A stretch of DNA of 64,000 bases from Vibrio sp. MEBiC08052 (lineage in GTDB: Bacteria > Pseudomonadota > Gammaproteobacteria > Enterobacterales > Vibrionaceae): positions 62,001 through 126,000 of the forward strand of contig NZ_KQ947475.1 of NCBI RefSeq assembly GCF_001506075.1, written 5' to 3'. Below, piece by piece: positions 36,125 to 46,019 of this stretch. How positions within the stretch are numbered: the first letter of the stretch is position 1; every line of letters begins with the position of its first letter. The notes under the pieces are model-generated. The model was given only the letters and a program-made list of their open reading frames with translations, made no database searches and was not told the DNA's origin. A program made the translations under genes and the position numbers.

Positions 36125-36871
36125 ATGAAATTATATGTAATTAACTTGGCAAGAGCAGTGGAGCGGAGGGAAAGAGTTAAACAATGTTTATCACAACTGA
36201 ATGTTGATTTTGAGTTTTTTGATGCAATTGATGGATTTAATGGCTTACCACCAGAGTTAGCATCCATGCCCAATGATGCTTATCGAATCCGGTATCGGGG
36301 CCGAGTGTTAACACCCGGGGAAAAAGGTGTTTATGCCAGCCATTATTTATTATGGAAAAAATGTATTGCGCTGGATGAGCCTATCGTCATCCTTGAAGAT
36401 GACTTTTTACCGACCCAATTTTTTAATCAAGTGATCGAACGTCTTCCTTCATTCCATGAAAAATATGATTATTTACGTATAGAACCACAAGATAGCCATG
36501 TCGATGGCTCAATGATTGAAAGTACTCATGATGGTTTGCAAATTGTGATGTGGAAAGATAATCGAGGGGGAACTCGAGGCTATAGTATCACACCATCCGC
36601 AGCAAAGAAGTTCGTTGAGAATAGCGATGAGTGGTTATGTGGTGTTGATAATTTTATTGGTGATTCATATAGGCATGATGTTCCGGGAATTGGGGTGATT
36701 CCTTACGCAGTTTTTAATCCGTCAGATATGGGGAGCCAAGTACAGAATATCGTAGAACGCCCGAAAATTAGTTTTGTAAATAAAATATTCAGAGAGCTCA
36801 ATCGAGTCTACCGGGCGGCTTCTCTGTGGCTGTGGAATCTCCGATATTTAAAAAATTATCGACAAAGCTGA
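36125..36871 (+). CDS. GT25-family glycosyltransferase, LPS core
   Basis: 248 residues from the ATG at 36125 (MKLYVINLARAVERR), matching the family start. GT25 (LOS biosynthesis, LgtB/LpsA group) features: VINLARAVERRERV, DAIDGFNGLPPEL, the GEKGVYASHYLLWKK segment and the acidic ILEDDF motif for the metal. It adds a galactose or similar sugar to the core. It follows kdkA by ten bases on the same strand and is convergent with waaA, 27 bases away. The sugar transferred is unknown. Confidence 0.86.
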   Translation: MKLYVINLARAVERRERVKQCLSQLNVDFEFFDAIDGFNGLPPELASMPNDAYRIRYRGRVLTPGEKGVYASHYLLWKKCIALDEPIVILEDDFLPTQFFNQVIERLPSFHEKYDYLRIEPQDSHVDGSMIESTHDGLQIVMWKDNRGGTRGYSITPSAAKKFVENSDEWLCGVDNFIGDSYRHDVPGIGVIPYAVFNPSDMGSQVQNIVERPKISFVNKIFRELNRVYRAASLWLWNLRYLKNYRQS

Positions 36872-36898
36872 GTCATGCATTGAGTTATGATTAACCTC

Positions 36899-38176
36899 TC
36901 ATTCAGTAAAGAGACAGTTGATGGTTTTAGCGATTGCACCGGTGTTTTCTTGTATCACTTTCTTTGCTTGAAGTGACATGTGTAATCTCTGCTTATGATT
37001 GTTAAATAAGTTCAGAACCGACGGACTTATTTCTTGAGCATGATTGAGTATTTGAAGCGCACCTTCATTTTCCAGCGTGGCGGTAATATCATGAAAATTG
37101 TAGTAATGGGGACCGATGAGGGTTGGTATTCCTAGTGCCGCCGGCTCTAAAACATTGTGCCCACCGACATCACCAAGCAGGCTTCCTCCCATAAAACAGA
37201 CATCTGATGCACCAATGAGCGTCAGCATTTCTCCCATCGTATCGCCCAAATAAATCTGAAATGGTTTATTGGAGTTGAGTTCTGCCGTTCGTCTCTGAGT
37301 GACCAATCCATATTCAGTACATAATGCATAGACTGCATTAAATCGTTCTGGATGTCTGGGCACCAAAATAAGTAATGCCTCCGGATGAGATTGTAGAATA
37401 GTTTGATGATTCTGGAGGATGAGTTGATCTTCGCCATGATGGGTACTGGCTGCAATCCATATCGGTCTAGTTTTTCCCAGTATATGACGCAATTTTTGGG
37501 CTGAATGAAGCACGGCATCTGAAATATGAATATCATATTTCATCGAGCCTGTGACAGACAGCTGTGATGCTTGAGCCCCCAAGCGTAAAAAACGATTTCT
37601 GTCTTCATCATATTGACAACAAAGGTGATCAATTTTGGGAAGACACATGTTGATCAATGGTTTGATTCTATTGTACCCGCGATACGATTTTTCAGATAGG
37701 CGCGCATTGATAACAGATACATTTAAACCGTTTGCTTTTGCGATATGCAGAAGATTTGGCCAGAGTTCAGTTTCCATGATGATGAGATGGCTAGGATGAA
37801 CCACTTGCATAAATTTCTTGATAGCAAAAGGGAAATCTAGCGGTGCATATCGATGTTCGATATCAGGTAAGAGTTTCCGAGCTTGTTCTGCACCGGTGGC
37901 AGTCGTTGTCGTAATAACGATTTTCCGTTCAGGATATATCTGACGTAACTGCTTGAGAAAAGGTAATACGGTGATCGTTTCTCCGACAGAAACAGCATGA
38001 ACCCAGATGGGATCAGTCTCTTTCGTCTCGTTTGCTAATGGTGGGACTAACCCAAAATGTTCTTTCCATCGGGAGCCTACAGCGGGCTTTTGCGGCTTTT
38101 TCTTGTATAGCCCGGCTAAAAAAAATGGCGCAACAAAAGCCAATAATATCGTATAAATCCAGCGAATCATTTTCAT
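36899..38176 (-). CDS. waaA: Kdo transferase (3-deoxy-D-manno-octulosonic-acid transferase)
   Basis: 425 residues. It transfers Kdo from CMP-Kdo to lipid IVA, anchored in the inner membrane by an N-terminal helix (IYTILLAFVAPFFLAGLY). Signatures: SVGETITVLPFLKQL, TTTTATGAEQA, ETELWPNLL, ASTHHGEDQLI and GGSLLGDVGGHNVLEPAALG with the conserved Glu of the donor site. With KdkA nearby it is likely monofunctional, adding one Kdo, by analogy with V. cholerae and Haemophilus. Followed seven bases upstream on the map by the GT32 gene, so co-transcribed. Confidence 0.96.
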   Translation of the reverse strand: MKMIRWIYTILLAFVAPFFLAGLYKKKPQKPAVGSRWKEHFGLVPPLANETKETDPIWVHAVSVGETITVLPFLKQLRQIYPERKIVITTTTATGAEQARKLLPDIEHRYAPLDFPFAIKKFMQVVHPSHLIIMETELWPNLLHIAKANGLNVSVINARLSEKSYRGYNRIKPLINMCLPKIDHLCCQYDEDRNRFLRLGAQASQLSVTGSMKYDIHISDAVLHSAQKLRHILGKTRPIWIAASTHHGEDQLILQNHQTILQSHPEALLILVPRHPERFNAVYALCTEYGLVTQRRTAELNSNKPFQIYLGDTMGEMLTLIGASDVCFMGGSLLGDVGGHNVLEPAALGIPTLIGPHYYNFHDITATLENEGALQILNHAQEISPSVLNLFNNHKQRLHMSLQAKKVIQENTGAIAKTINCLFTE

Positions 38177-38183
38177 AGGGTTG

Positions 38184-38963
38184 TTATTTTTTGATTAAAT
38201 CATTCGGATCTTGATGGGTCCATTTCCCACGGGGTTTATCTAAATATTGAAAGTGCTCATTGGTGAACGTTCCCTGAATACAAACATAGTTTCGCCCTCG
38301 GGCATGAACATTTTTCTCTTGTAGTACACGATTTAATGCTTCCGGACCGGTTGTGCCATAAACGCCTTTTTCGACATCGTAATTTTCAATGTTATTAACG
38401 ATGGTGTCCATAATCGTTTGATAGTCGGGGTTATTGGGAGTCGTCGCCAGAAAGAAATTCGTATAATCCGTATTCCCTTTTTTAAACTTGATATAGAGCG
38501 CTTTTTGTTCATCCTGTAGGATTTTGCGGAGCGGCCAGACAAGGGTTGCATCGATATCCATATAAATACCGCCTTGTTGGTACAAAACCGTTATCCGCCA
38601 TAAATCTGCTTGGGCAGCGCCATCGGTCAGTTTTTGATACGCTTTATACACATGTTCAGGCGCGAATTCTCTCATGAACTGTTCGCGCGCTTCTGTACTG
38701 ACATAGCGGTACTCATAATCCAGAGACATCAGACGATTAAATAAGTAATTGAGATAAACAGGTAAAGTGCTGCGATTCGAATAATTGGTTTGCCAGATCA
38801 CTCTTGGAATCGCACTGGTATTTTCCCAATTCAACTTCGGCTGAGAGTTGATTGGGATGGTAAAGCGAGTTTTAGGTAAAATTGCATGAAAGAGATAAGA
38901 GAATAGTTTAAATAAATTCCCTATAAGTCGAATCAGGCGATTGGTGACAATTATGATATTCAT
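38184..38963 (-). CDS. GT32-family glycosyltransferase with DXD motif
   Basis: 259 residues. The DXD site is in GGIYMDIDATLVWPL (about residues 131-145) preceded by GAAQADLWRITVLYQQ, the signature of Och1-type/capsular GT32 enzymes. An N-terminal hydrophobic patch (LIGNLFKLFSYLFHAIL) may attach it to the membrane. It probably adds a sugar to the outer core, and the acceptor is unknown. It lies 12 bases after the O-antigen ligase gene and seven bases before waaA on the same strand. Confidence 0.82.
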   Translation of the reverse strand: MNIIIVTNRLIRLIGNLFKLFSYLFHAILPKTRFTIPINSQPKLNWENTSAIPRVIWQTNYSNRSTLPVYLNYLFNRLMSLDYEYRYVSTEAREQFMREFAPEHVYKAYQKLTDGAAQADLWRITVLYQQGGIYMDIDATLVWPLRKILQDEQKALYIKFKKGNTDYTNFFLATTPNNPDYQTIMDTIVNNIENYDVEKGVYGTTGPEALNRVLQEKNVHARGRNYVCIQGTFTNEHFQYLDKPRGKWTHQDPNDLIKK

Positions 38964-38975
38964 TATCTTATCCCA

Positions 38976-40199
38976 CTATGTTTCATTATTTTGGACATTT
39001 GTAAGATCATTTCGAGTGAAATTAATGAGTACGGCAAGCATAAAACCGTAGAAGCTACTGATTAAGTTCTGTTCTAAGGGAACTTCCGTTAAGCAAAATA
39101 TGGAAAACCCTAAGACGAAAATGAATCCACTGAATGCATGTGTGGATTTTTGTATATGTTTTAAGAAGAAAAATAAAGGGGTAAAAACTAATGCAATAAA
39201 AGCTAGTATGCCGAGGATTCCGTTGCTCGCTAGCATCTCAAAATATTGATTATGAGCATGAGCTCGTTTTACACCTATCGGCCAATCACTAATTTCACCT
39301 GCTTGATATAATTGTTGAATGGTTTCTTCCCGCTGTGAATAGGTCTGTCCAATTAAGGGGCTTTTTACAAAGGACTGCGTGGCAGCGTACCATAGTTGAA
39401 TACGTCCACCAGAAGATTCTGCATCAGCTATATCTCCTGATATAATTCGATGAAATTCAGTTGTAGTGTAATTGATTCTGTCTTGAAATTGAGGAGAAAA
39501 ATAATAGATACTCGCAAAAAAAATCAACATAATCATTATTATCCTGAAAAGATTTTTTAATCTATTTGCTTTGGATTGAAATATGATACTAAAGACTATT
39601 AGAATAGGAATTGCAAAAATAGCGCCTCGGGTTAAGGTCAGTATTGTTGCAAAACTACAGAATATAAAAGATAGCCATAATGTCTTCTTTATATGACTAC
39701 TATTAGCTAGTGTGAACGCTAAAAAGGCGAGAGAGCAAGATAAATAACCAAAGTTAATACTGTATAAATAACCATCAACTCTGGGCATCCCTTTGATATA
39801 AAATTGGTAAATCGCAATAACAATTGTGCCGATAGAACCAAAAACGATCCCCAAATCGAGATGTTTTCTCGGTGCTGTTGTTTCACTGATGATGTGTCGA
39901 ATGAAAAAATAGATCGGGATGATAAATAAATAGCGTGATGCACCTTTAAAGTATCTTGTTGTCTCCATGTCAGATAAATAGATAGGAATGTTGGCTATAA
40001 AATAGGCAGAAAGTATAGTGATCATCATCCAGTCTAATTTATCTAAAGTATAGTTTCTTTTCTCTTTAATTAAATACCATGTTGAAGTTAAAAGTAAAAT
40101 TAAGATAGCACCAATACTAAAATTTTTAGTGCATAGCAGCAATGCCGGGACTAAAAATAGACAACCATTAAATATTCTTCTGTAATATGTATTTTCCAT
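38976..40199 (-). CDS. waaL: O-antigen ligase
   Basis: 407 residues from the ATG at 40199 (MENTYYRRI); an ATG four codons earlier overlaps the previous gene and is also possible. About ten to twelve hydrophobic segments are visible and the Wzy_C-type periplasmic loop contains RAHAHNQYFEMLASNGILG with the conserved His and an upstream Arg. WaaL joins undecaprenyl-linked O-antigen to lipid A-core in the periplasm. Its presence beside an O-antigen operon with an ABC exporter indicates that the polysaccharide is ligated to LPS. Low sequence conservation elsewhere is normal. Confidence 0.85.
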   Translation of the reverse strand: MENTYYRRIFNGCLFLVPALLLCTKNFSIGAILILLLTSTWYLIKEKRNYTLDKLDWMMITILSAYFIANIPIYLSDMETTRYFKGASRYLFIIPIYFFIRHIISETTAPRKHLDLGIVFGSIGTIVIAIYQFYIKGMPRVDGYLYSINFGYLSCSLAFLAFTLANSSHIKKTLWLSFIFCSFATILTLTRGAIFAIPILIVFSIIFQSKANRLKNLFRIIMIMLIFFASIYYFSPQFQDRINYTTTEFHRIISGDIADAESSGGRIQLWYAATQSFVKSPLIGQTYSQREETIQQLYQAGEISDWPIGVKRAHAHNQYFEMLASNGILGILAFIALVFTPLFFFLKHIQKSTHAFSGFIFVLGFSIFCLTEVPLEQNLISSFYGFMLAVLINFTRNDLTNVQNNET

Positions 40200-40201
40200 C
40201 T

Positions 40202-41224
40202 CTACGACCATGAGGAAACTTCACTTCTAATTGCTTGATATATTTTTTGTGGGCTCGGTACACTGCCATCAGGATTCATGACAATATGGTGTTTCTCATA
40301 TAGTGGTGTATACCGAAAAGGAACCGTTGAGTAGAAAATCCCAATTGTTGGTGTATGGGTTGCAATTGCAACATTTCTAACCCCTGTATCCGGGCTGACC
40401 ATAAGGGAGGCTTTCGCTACAAGCACGATCAGTTGTTCTAGCGGGAGACAAGTCTGAATTGAAAAATGAGAATATTGCTTGAGATCTTCAAGGAAATCTC
40501 CTTTCTCAAATGTATTTTTACCCTCGAGAAAAATATGTTGAACATGGGGATGGTTTGCCAAAGAAAGCTCAATGAGTGCTTTCATCTGTTGTTGACTCAG
40601 AATTTTTGAGGTCTGGGAGGCACCATTAAAAAATAATATGAATGGTTTAGTTGTCTCTTGTTCGACTCGGTGATCCGGATAATTAAAATCGAGAGGATAG
40701 CTTGGGGCATGCCCCAGAATTTTTAACATATCCAGCATACATTCGACTTCCGGCTGGAAATCTGAACGCGGTACACAAACATTGTACAACACGCCACGAA
40801 GATAGTTTTTGTAAGGAAAACCGATTTTCAGTTTGGCTTGACTCAATGCCATCATCCAGTGTGAGCGATTGGTACTGGCCAGGTCAAAAATGATATCTTG
40901 TTCTCCCAGGTCCTTGATATTTTTGATCTTATCGAACACCGAGGTTTGTTGTTTCTTATCTTTGCCCGGCATGATATGAACACGATCAACCAGATCTTCT
41001 GGCATTCCATATTGATAGTTTGATACGGCAACGAGTGTGATCTGTGCATTGGGAAAAAATTTTCTCGCTTCGATCAGAAAAGGTCGGGTGATCACCTGAT
41101 CACCGAGTGCCGCATGTCTGATTACGGCAATTTTCTTTATATTTAGCGGAGAAAATACTTCAGTTAAATACTTTCTGGCTTTTTTTGTTGCGAAAGCCCC
41201 ACGCTCAAACCATTGATATTTCAT
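40202..41224 (-). CDS. GT9-family heptosyltransferase-like protein
   Basis: 340 residues. GT9 features: IAVIRHAALGDQVITRPFLIE near residue 32, ILFFNGASQTSKILSQQQMKALI, and VSPDTGVRNVAIATHTPTIGIFY with DTG followed by Val-Arg instead of the usual Pro-x-His. That change from DTGPxH to DTGVRN suggests a donor other than ADP-heptose or a diverged specificity. Eight bases after waaF and two bases before waaL on the same strand. Confidence 0.82.
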   Translation of the reverse strand: MKYQWFERGAFATKKARKYLTEVFSPLNIKKIAVIRHAALGDQVITRPFLIEARKFFPNAQITLVAVSNYQYGMPEDLVDRVHIMPGKDKKQQTSVFDKIKNIKDLGEQDIIFDLASTNRSHWMMALSQAKLKIGFPYKNYLRGVLYNVCVPRSDFQPEVECMLDMLKILGHAPSYPLDFNYPDHRVEQETTKPFILFFNGASQTSKILSQQQMKALIELSLANHPHVQHIFLEGKNTFEKGDFLEDLKQYSHFSIQTCLPLEQLIVLVAKASLMVSPDTGVRNVAIATHTPTIGIFYSTVPFRYTPLYEKHHIVMNPDGSVPSPQKIYQAIRSEVSSWS

Positions 41225-41232
41225 TACAATTC

Positions 41233-42264
41233 TTATTTTGGTTGTTGATGTTTAATCTGACGGATGACTTGATCTGGTGTCAGTTGCTTAAGGCAGTTGA
41301 GGTGTCCGTACGGACATTCCCTTTGAAAACATGGCCTACATTCTATATCAGTATTTAATGTAATCACATTTTCCGCTAACGGTGGCGTGTATTGAGGCGA
41401 GCTGGAGCCGTAGATGGCAATGATATGACAATTGACCGCTGCGGCAACATGCATCAGACCTGAATCATTACTGACGACAGTATGGCAACAGGCGAGTAAA
41501 TCGACTACCTCTACCAATGTTGTTTTCCCTGCCAAATCAAAACAGTGTGATTGATGTTCCAGAGGGAGTAAGCTGCGAATATGTTGCGTGACTTCCTGAT
41601 CTTTTTGTGAGCCAAATAGCCAGATCTGTTTACCCGCTTGTATAAGGGCTGATGCCAATTCTGCATAGTGATGAGCGGGCCATCTCTTGGCCGGACCAAA
41701 TTCTGCACCGGGACATAAACCAACAACTTTCCGGTCAGAGCTTAACGAAAAACGTTGTCGTAATTGCTCTTGTTGGTCTGAATCAACTCTCAGTTTCGGT
41801 TTGAGACATCGCTCCAGTGATACTTCATCAACCATGGTGCTTTTGGGGACAGCTAAGGCTACATAGCGTTCCACCATATATTGAAAGACTTTTCTGTCAG
41901 CTCTCAGATCGTTCAGTAGCCCATAGCGCATTTCACCTTTCCATCCTGTGCGGACAGGAATTCCGGCGAATAATGGGATCAATGCCGATTTGGCTGAATT
42001 GGGAAGAATGAAAGCATGAGTGTAACGACTCGCGGCTAACTGGCGGCCGATTTTCCATCGTTTAGTTAAACTAAAATCACCATGACCGATTGGCATCTCG
42101 ATGGCGTGATCAACTTCTGACATTCGTTCTAGAATAGGAGCACACCATGCCGGTGCCAAAACATCAATTGTCGCGTTTGGATGACGGCTTTTGAGTTCAC
42201 GATATAAACTCTGCGACATCACCATATCTCCGACCCATGAGGGGCCGATTATCAGGATTTTCAT
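41233..42264 (-). CDS. waaF: ADP-heptose:LPS heptosyltransferase II
   Basis: 343 residues from the ATG at 42264 (MKILIIGPSWVGDMVMSQSLYREL), which matches known WaaF starts; upstream ATG codons at 42270 and 42288 add a short leader and cannot be excluded, since no clear ribosome binding site is seen. Further motifs: CPGAEFGPAKRWPAHHYAELA and SNDSGLMHVAAAVNCHIIAIYGSSSPQYTPP, in pieces. It adds the second heptose to the inner core on the cytoplasmic face. First gene of a run waaF, GT9, waaL, GT32, waaA on the minus strand. Confidence 0.94.
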   Translation of the reverse strand: MKILIIGPSWVGDMVMSQSLYRELKSRHPNATIDVLAPAWCAPILERMSEVDHAIEMPIGHGDFSLTKRWKIGRQLAASRYTHAFILPNSAKSALIPLFAGIPVRTGWKGEMRYGLLNDLRADRKVFQYMVERYVALAVPKSTMVDEVSLERCLKPKLRVDSDQQEQLRQRFSLSSDRKVVGLCPGAEFGPAKRWPAHHYAELASALIQAGKQIWLFGSQKDQEVTQHIRSLLPLEHQSHCFDLAGKTTLVEVVDLLACCHTVVSNDSGLMHVAAAVNCHIIAIYGSSSPQYTPPLAENVITLNTDIECRPCFQRECPYGHLNCLKQLTPDQVIRQIKHQQPK

Positions 42265-42342
42265 TTGCATGATTTTAGAACGACTCATCTAAATTAGGGG
42301 GCATAGTACCATCAGCATGATTGTATAGTAAGCTGCTCTCAA

Positions 42343-43455
42343 CTATTCCTGATAGTAATGTAGCAGATTTTGAGTATGTGTCTGTATTGAAAACTCTTTA
42401 CATGCTCTCATTCTGGCTGATACTGCATTATTTTTTGCCTCTTCATAGTGTTCATAGCTATTCAGAATGGCCTGTGCGATGGATTGATCACTGGTAGGGG
42501 AACAATACTGAGCGTAATTTTCCAGTAGTTCTGGGAGCGCACCGGTATTTGCCGCTACGATGGGGCGCTGAGCTGCCATTGTTTCTATTGCTGTTAAGCC
42601 GAATGCTTCATTGGCATAAGGCAGACAAACAATATCCATGATGGATAGCAGTTGCTGGGTGTCATGACGAAATCCGGTGAAGACAACATGGTTGGTTAAA
42701 TCTAAAGATTGAATGATTTCTTTGACTTGAGAAAGATAAGCTAAATCGCATCCTTGTGAGGCTTCTAATCCCCCGACGATAACCAGTTTACTGTGAGGAA
42801 GACTCTGCTGAACACGTGCAAAAGCCTTCACCAGTTCTATCTGTCCTTTCCCTGGGCTAATTCGACCAATCGTGCCGATCACAAAATCTTTTTCCGGGAG
42901 TGAGAGCGATTGTTTGATTGTCGCGATTTCGTTAGGAAGCAGTTCTGTATTGTCAGGGATATCTGTCCCCAACCACAAGCGTGTTATTTTCTCGGGTGAG
43001 ACCGGAAGTGCGTTGAGATTTCTCTGGTATGTTTCATCACTAATAGACAATACCTGATCAACATGTTGGTAAATCCATCGATGGAAAGCATCTTTTTTAC
43101 TTCTTGTTACGCCCATGTGTTCGGTGAATATAATTTTCACGGGGATAAATTGTTTAATCAGGGCTGCAATCAATAGATCACCGGATTTATGGCAGTGAAT
43201 AACGTTGATCTGATGTTGTTTTACCCACTGAATGAGAGAGTATAATTTGACGGTGATGAGTTGAGATTTACTTCTCGCCGTATACAAGGAGAATTGTTTT
43301 TCTTGCATCCCTGATTCTACTTGTGTACCAGTCAGACACAGGCCGAATATTTGATAGCCCACAGAGAGGAATTGTTTACCCATTCTGATCGGGTACATTT
43401 CCAGACCTCCCCATCCTTTTGACAGGCATATATGTAATATTACGGGATGTCTCAC
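42343..43455 (-). CDS. GT4-family glycosyltransferase
   Basis: 370 residues, GT-B fold. Start HICLSKGWGGLEMYPIRMG is the GT4 glycine loop, IHCHKSGDLLIAALIKQ follows, the donor domain has GTIGRISPGKGQIELVKAF, and the EX7E motif is in NEAFGLTAIETMAAQRP. It probably transfers a hexose to the outer core. The 79-base gap to waaF suggests the same transcript. The gene is followed upstream by a terminator for the next gene (ugd), so it may have its own promoter in 43456-43526. Confidence 0.86.
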   Translation of the reverse strand: MRHPVILHICLSKGWGGLEMYPIRMGKQFLSVGYQIFGLCLTGTQVESGMQEKQFSLYTARSKSQLITVKLYSLIQWVKQHQINVIHCHKSGDLLIAALIKQFIPVKIIFTEHMGVTRSKKDAFHRWIYQHVDQVLSISDETYQRNLNALPVSPEKITRLWLGTDIPDNTELLPNEIATIKQSLSLPEKDFVIGTIGRISPGKGQIELVKAFARVQQSLPHSKLVIVGGLEASQGCDLAYLSQVKEIIQSLDLTNHVVFTGFRHDTQQLLSIMDIVCLPYANEAFGLTAIETMAAQRPIVAANTGALPELLENYAQYCSPTSDQSIAQAILNSYEHYEEAKNNAVSARMRACKEFSIQTHTQNLLHYYQE

Positions 43456-43526
43456 TATCCTCTCCTATTGATAAAAGTGATATATACATTCTACAACATT
43501 CGGAGAAAACAGGTTAATTGATTGAG

Positions 43527-43565
43527 AAAAAAAGAGTTCTGAATGTTCTATCAGAACTCTTTTTC
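43527..43565 (-). terminator. Terminator downstream of ugd
   Basis: AGAGTTCTGA and TCAGAACTCT form a 10-bp stem with an 8-base loop, flanked by A and T runs. On the minus strand the T run follows the stem, closing the ugd transcript. Confidence 0.85.
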
Positions 43566-43575
43566 TGAGGTGTGA

Positions 43576-44742
43576 TTAGTCGGAACCGAAGAGATCTCGG
43601 GTATAAACTTTGTTTGCAACTTCTGACAGTTCATCTGACATACGATTTGAAATAATGATATCGGCCATTTGTTTAAACTCATCCAGATCACGCATCACTC
43701 GGGAGTTGAAGAACTGATCTTCTTTCATCGCGGGTTCATAAATGACGATTTCTAACCCTTTTGCTTTCAGGCGCTTCATGATTCCCTGAACTGATGATGC
43801 CCGGAAGTTATCCGAACCGGACTTCATAATCAGTCGATAGATGCCGACAGTTTGTGGATTCTTTTTCAGAATACTTTCTGCAATAAAATCTTTACGGGTT
43901 CGGTTGGCATCGACAATCGCAGCAATAATATTATTGGGGACGGTGTTGTAGTTTGCCAGAAGCTGCTTGGTGTCTTTTGGCAGGCAGTAACCACCATAAC
44001 CGAAAGATGGATTGTTATAATGATTGCCAATGCGAGGATCGAGACAAACTCCTTCAATAATCTGACGGGTGTTCAGGTCATGAGCCTCAGCATAAGAATC
44101 CAATTCGTTAAAGTAAGCGACTCGCATGGCTAGATAAGTATTGGAGAATAGCTTGACTGCTTCGGCTTCTGTGGCATTGGTAAAGAGCACTTGAATGTCT
44201 TCTTTTTGAGCACCTTCCACAAGCAGGTTGGCAAAGGTTGTTGCTCGATCACTTTGTTCTCCGACAATGATTCGTGATGGGTAAAGATTATCGTGAAGCG
44301 CTTTCCCTTCACGGAGGAACTCAGGTGAGAAAATAATGTTTTGGCAACCGAAGCGCTGTTTGACCCGTTCGGTGTAACCGACTGGAACCGTGGACTTGAT
44401 AATCATGGTTGCTTCAGGATTGATTGCAATCACATCCTGAATGACCGCTTCAACTGTCGTGGTGTTAAAATAGTTGGTTTGTGGATCGTAATCAGTCGGT
44501 GTGGCGATGATGACAAAACTGGCATCACGGTATGCTTCTTCTTTATTCAATGTTGCTTCAAAATCCAATTCCCGTGACGATAAGAATGTTTCGATTTCTT
44601 GATCGATAATGGGTGACTTTCGATCATTGAGTAATGCGACTTTTTCCTCAATAACATCTAACGCTACAACGGTATGATTTTGAGCAAGTAGGATTGCATT
44701 CGATAACCCGACATACCCAGTTCCAGCAACAGCAATTTTCAT
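43576..44742 (-). CDS. ugd: UDP-glucose 6-dehydrogenase
   Basis: 388 residues from the ATG at 44742 ([16 protein letters not shown]), preceded by GGGAG. It oxidises UDP-glucose to UDP-glucuronate with two NAD. The Rossmann motif GTGYVG is at residues 7-12 and the catalytic Cys is in [34 protein letters not shown] and the C-terminal [10 protein letters not shown] are also typical. UDP-glucuronate feeds uronic acids or derived sugars into surface polysaccharide. It has its own terminator and lies 80 bases downstream of hldD. Confidence 0.96.
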   Translation of the reverse strand: MKIAVAGTGYVGLSNAILLAQNHTVVALDVIEEKVALLNDRKSPIIDQEIETFLSSRELDFEATLNKEEAYRDASFVIIATPTDYDPQTNYFNTTTVEAVIQDVIAINPEATMIIKSTVPVGYTERVKQRFGCQNIIFSPEFLREGKALHDNLYPSRIIVGEQSDRATTFANLLVEGAQKEDIQVLFTNATEAEAVKLFSNTYLAMRVAYFNELDSYAEAHDLNTRQIIEGVCLDPRIGNHYNNPSFGYGGYCLPKDTKQLLANYNTVPNNIIAAIVDANRTRKDFIAESILKKNPQTVGIYRLIMKSGSDNFRASSVQGIMKRLKAKGLEIVIYEPAMKEDQFFNSRVMRDLDEFKQMADIIISNRMSDELSEVANKVYTRDLFGSD

Positions 44743-44822
44743 AACGACTCCCAACCTAACGTATTAAAAATGAGACACTTCATTATCATACAAGTCTCGT
44801 TAGGATTGGGAATGGTTAAATG

Positions 44823-45764
44823 TTACTGATTAATGATGTGTAAATATTCTGAGACACCTTCAGCAACAGTTTTGAACTCAATGTCACATCCTGCAGCGCG
44901 TAGCTTTGTCAGATCGGCTTGCGTAAACTCCTGATAAGCACCTTTCAGGTGTTCAGGAAACGGAATCGTTTCAACGACGCCTCGACTATAATGTTCAATC
45001 ACGGCTTTTGCCACTTCTTCAAACGACTCCGCTTTCCCTGTACCACAGTTGAAAATGCCGGAAATACCCTGTTCCCAGAACCACAAATTCACCTGACACA
45101 CGTCACCGACATAAACAAAATCACGGATAAAGTGATGGCTACCTTCAAATAATTTCGGATTTTCGCCTGCTTTCATCTGATTATTGAGATGGAAAGCGAC
45201 GGATGCCATAGAGCCTTTATGATCCTCGCGAGGGCCGTAAACATTGAAGTAGCGAAATCCAGTGATTTGTGAAAGTTTCTCACCATTTGCTTCAGCATCT
45301 TTCCAGAGACGGCGAACGTAATTATCAAACTGCTGCTTAGAGTAGCCATAGACATTCAGCGCGCCTTCATATTCAGGTGATTCGATGAACGTCTTTGTTT
45401 CTCCGTAAGTGGCTGCAGATGAAGCATAGAGAAAGGGAATTTCTCTCTCTAAGCAGTAATGGAGCAACTCTTTTGAATACTCATAGTTATTGAGCATCAT
45501 GTATTTGCCATCCCACTCGGTTGTCGCTGAGCACGCACCTTCGTGGAAGACCGCCTCAATCGGACCGAAATCATCACCAGCCATGATTTGTGCTAAAAAG
45601 TCATCACGATCCATGTAGTCTGCTATGCTCAGGTCAACGAGGTTTTTAAACTTTTTGCCGTTCTTGAGATGGTCAACAACAAGGATATCGTCAAATCCTT
45701 TGTCATTCAGAGTTTTTACGATATTGCTGCCAATCATGCCAGCACCGCCGGTTACGATGATCAT
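44823..45764 (-). CDS. hldD: ADP-L-glycero-D-manno-heptose 6-epimerase
   Basis: 313 residues from the ATG at 45764 ([21 protein letters not shown]), with AGGA six bases upstream. It makes the ADP-L,D-heptose used by the heptosyltransferases of this block. The Rossmann GGAGMIG and the YxxxK catalytic pair (YGYSKQQFD) are clear, as are [17 protein letters not shown] and [13 protein letters not shown]. The frame extends upstream to 45857 but without a match. It marks the border of the core region and is divergent from the O-antigen operon. Confidence 0.97.
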   Translation of the reverse strand: MIIVTGGAGMIGSNIVKTLNDKGFDDILVVDHLKNGKKFKNLVDLSIADYMDRDDFLAQIMAGDDFGPIEAVFHEGACSATTEWDGKYMMLNNYEYSKELLHYCLEREIPFLYASSAATYGETKTFIESPEYEGALNVYGYSKQQFDNYVRRLWKDAEANGEKLSQITGFRYFNVYGPREDHKGSMASVAFHLNNQMKAGENPKLFEGSHHFIRDFVYVGDVCQVNLWFWEQGISGIFNCGTGKAESFEEVAKAVIEHYSRGVVETIPFPEHLKGAYQEFTQADLTKLRAAGCDIEFKTVAEGVSEYLHIINQ

Positions 45765-45913
45765 AGGTTTTCCTGTGAAGATATGTAGATATGTATAATT
45801 GCCACCCATTATAGCGAGTTGACATGCTGATGTAATCACAAAATCTGGGTTAAGCATGGGTTAACCTCGCCTCAAGTTAAAGATTCATGTATCATCTTCC
45901 GAGTTTTATTCCT

Positions 45914-45957
45914 CGGTAGATAAGCATTTGGGAGCTTTACCCAAGGGCGGTAGCGTA
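45914..45957 (+). promoter_or_regulatory. JUMPstart sequence with an ops element (RfaH recruitment site)
   Basis: The exact ops core GGCGGTAGCGTA lies at 45946-45957, 62 bases before manC. The upstream bases CGGTAGATAAGC and GGGAGCTTTACCCAAG complete a JUMPstart-like segment. RNA polymerase pauses at ops and recruits RfaH, which suppresses termination in long, poorly translated surface-polysaccharide operons. This fixes the start of the O-antigen transcript and its direction. Confidence 0.92.
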
Positions 45958-46019
45958 TTTTGAAATGAATACCGTCTTTAATTTGTTTGATTTATCAATA
46001 AAATAAAGAAGAAGTTGAC

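Noticed and set aside
32358-42264. Assigning waaC or waaQ to specific GT9 genes
   Set aside because: Only WaaF is distinctive by its start motif. The other three cannot be placed safely from sequence alone.
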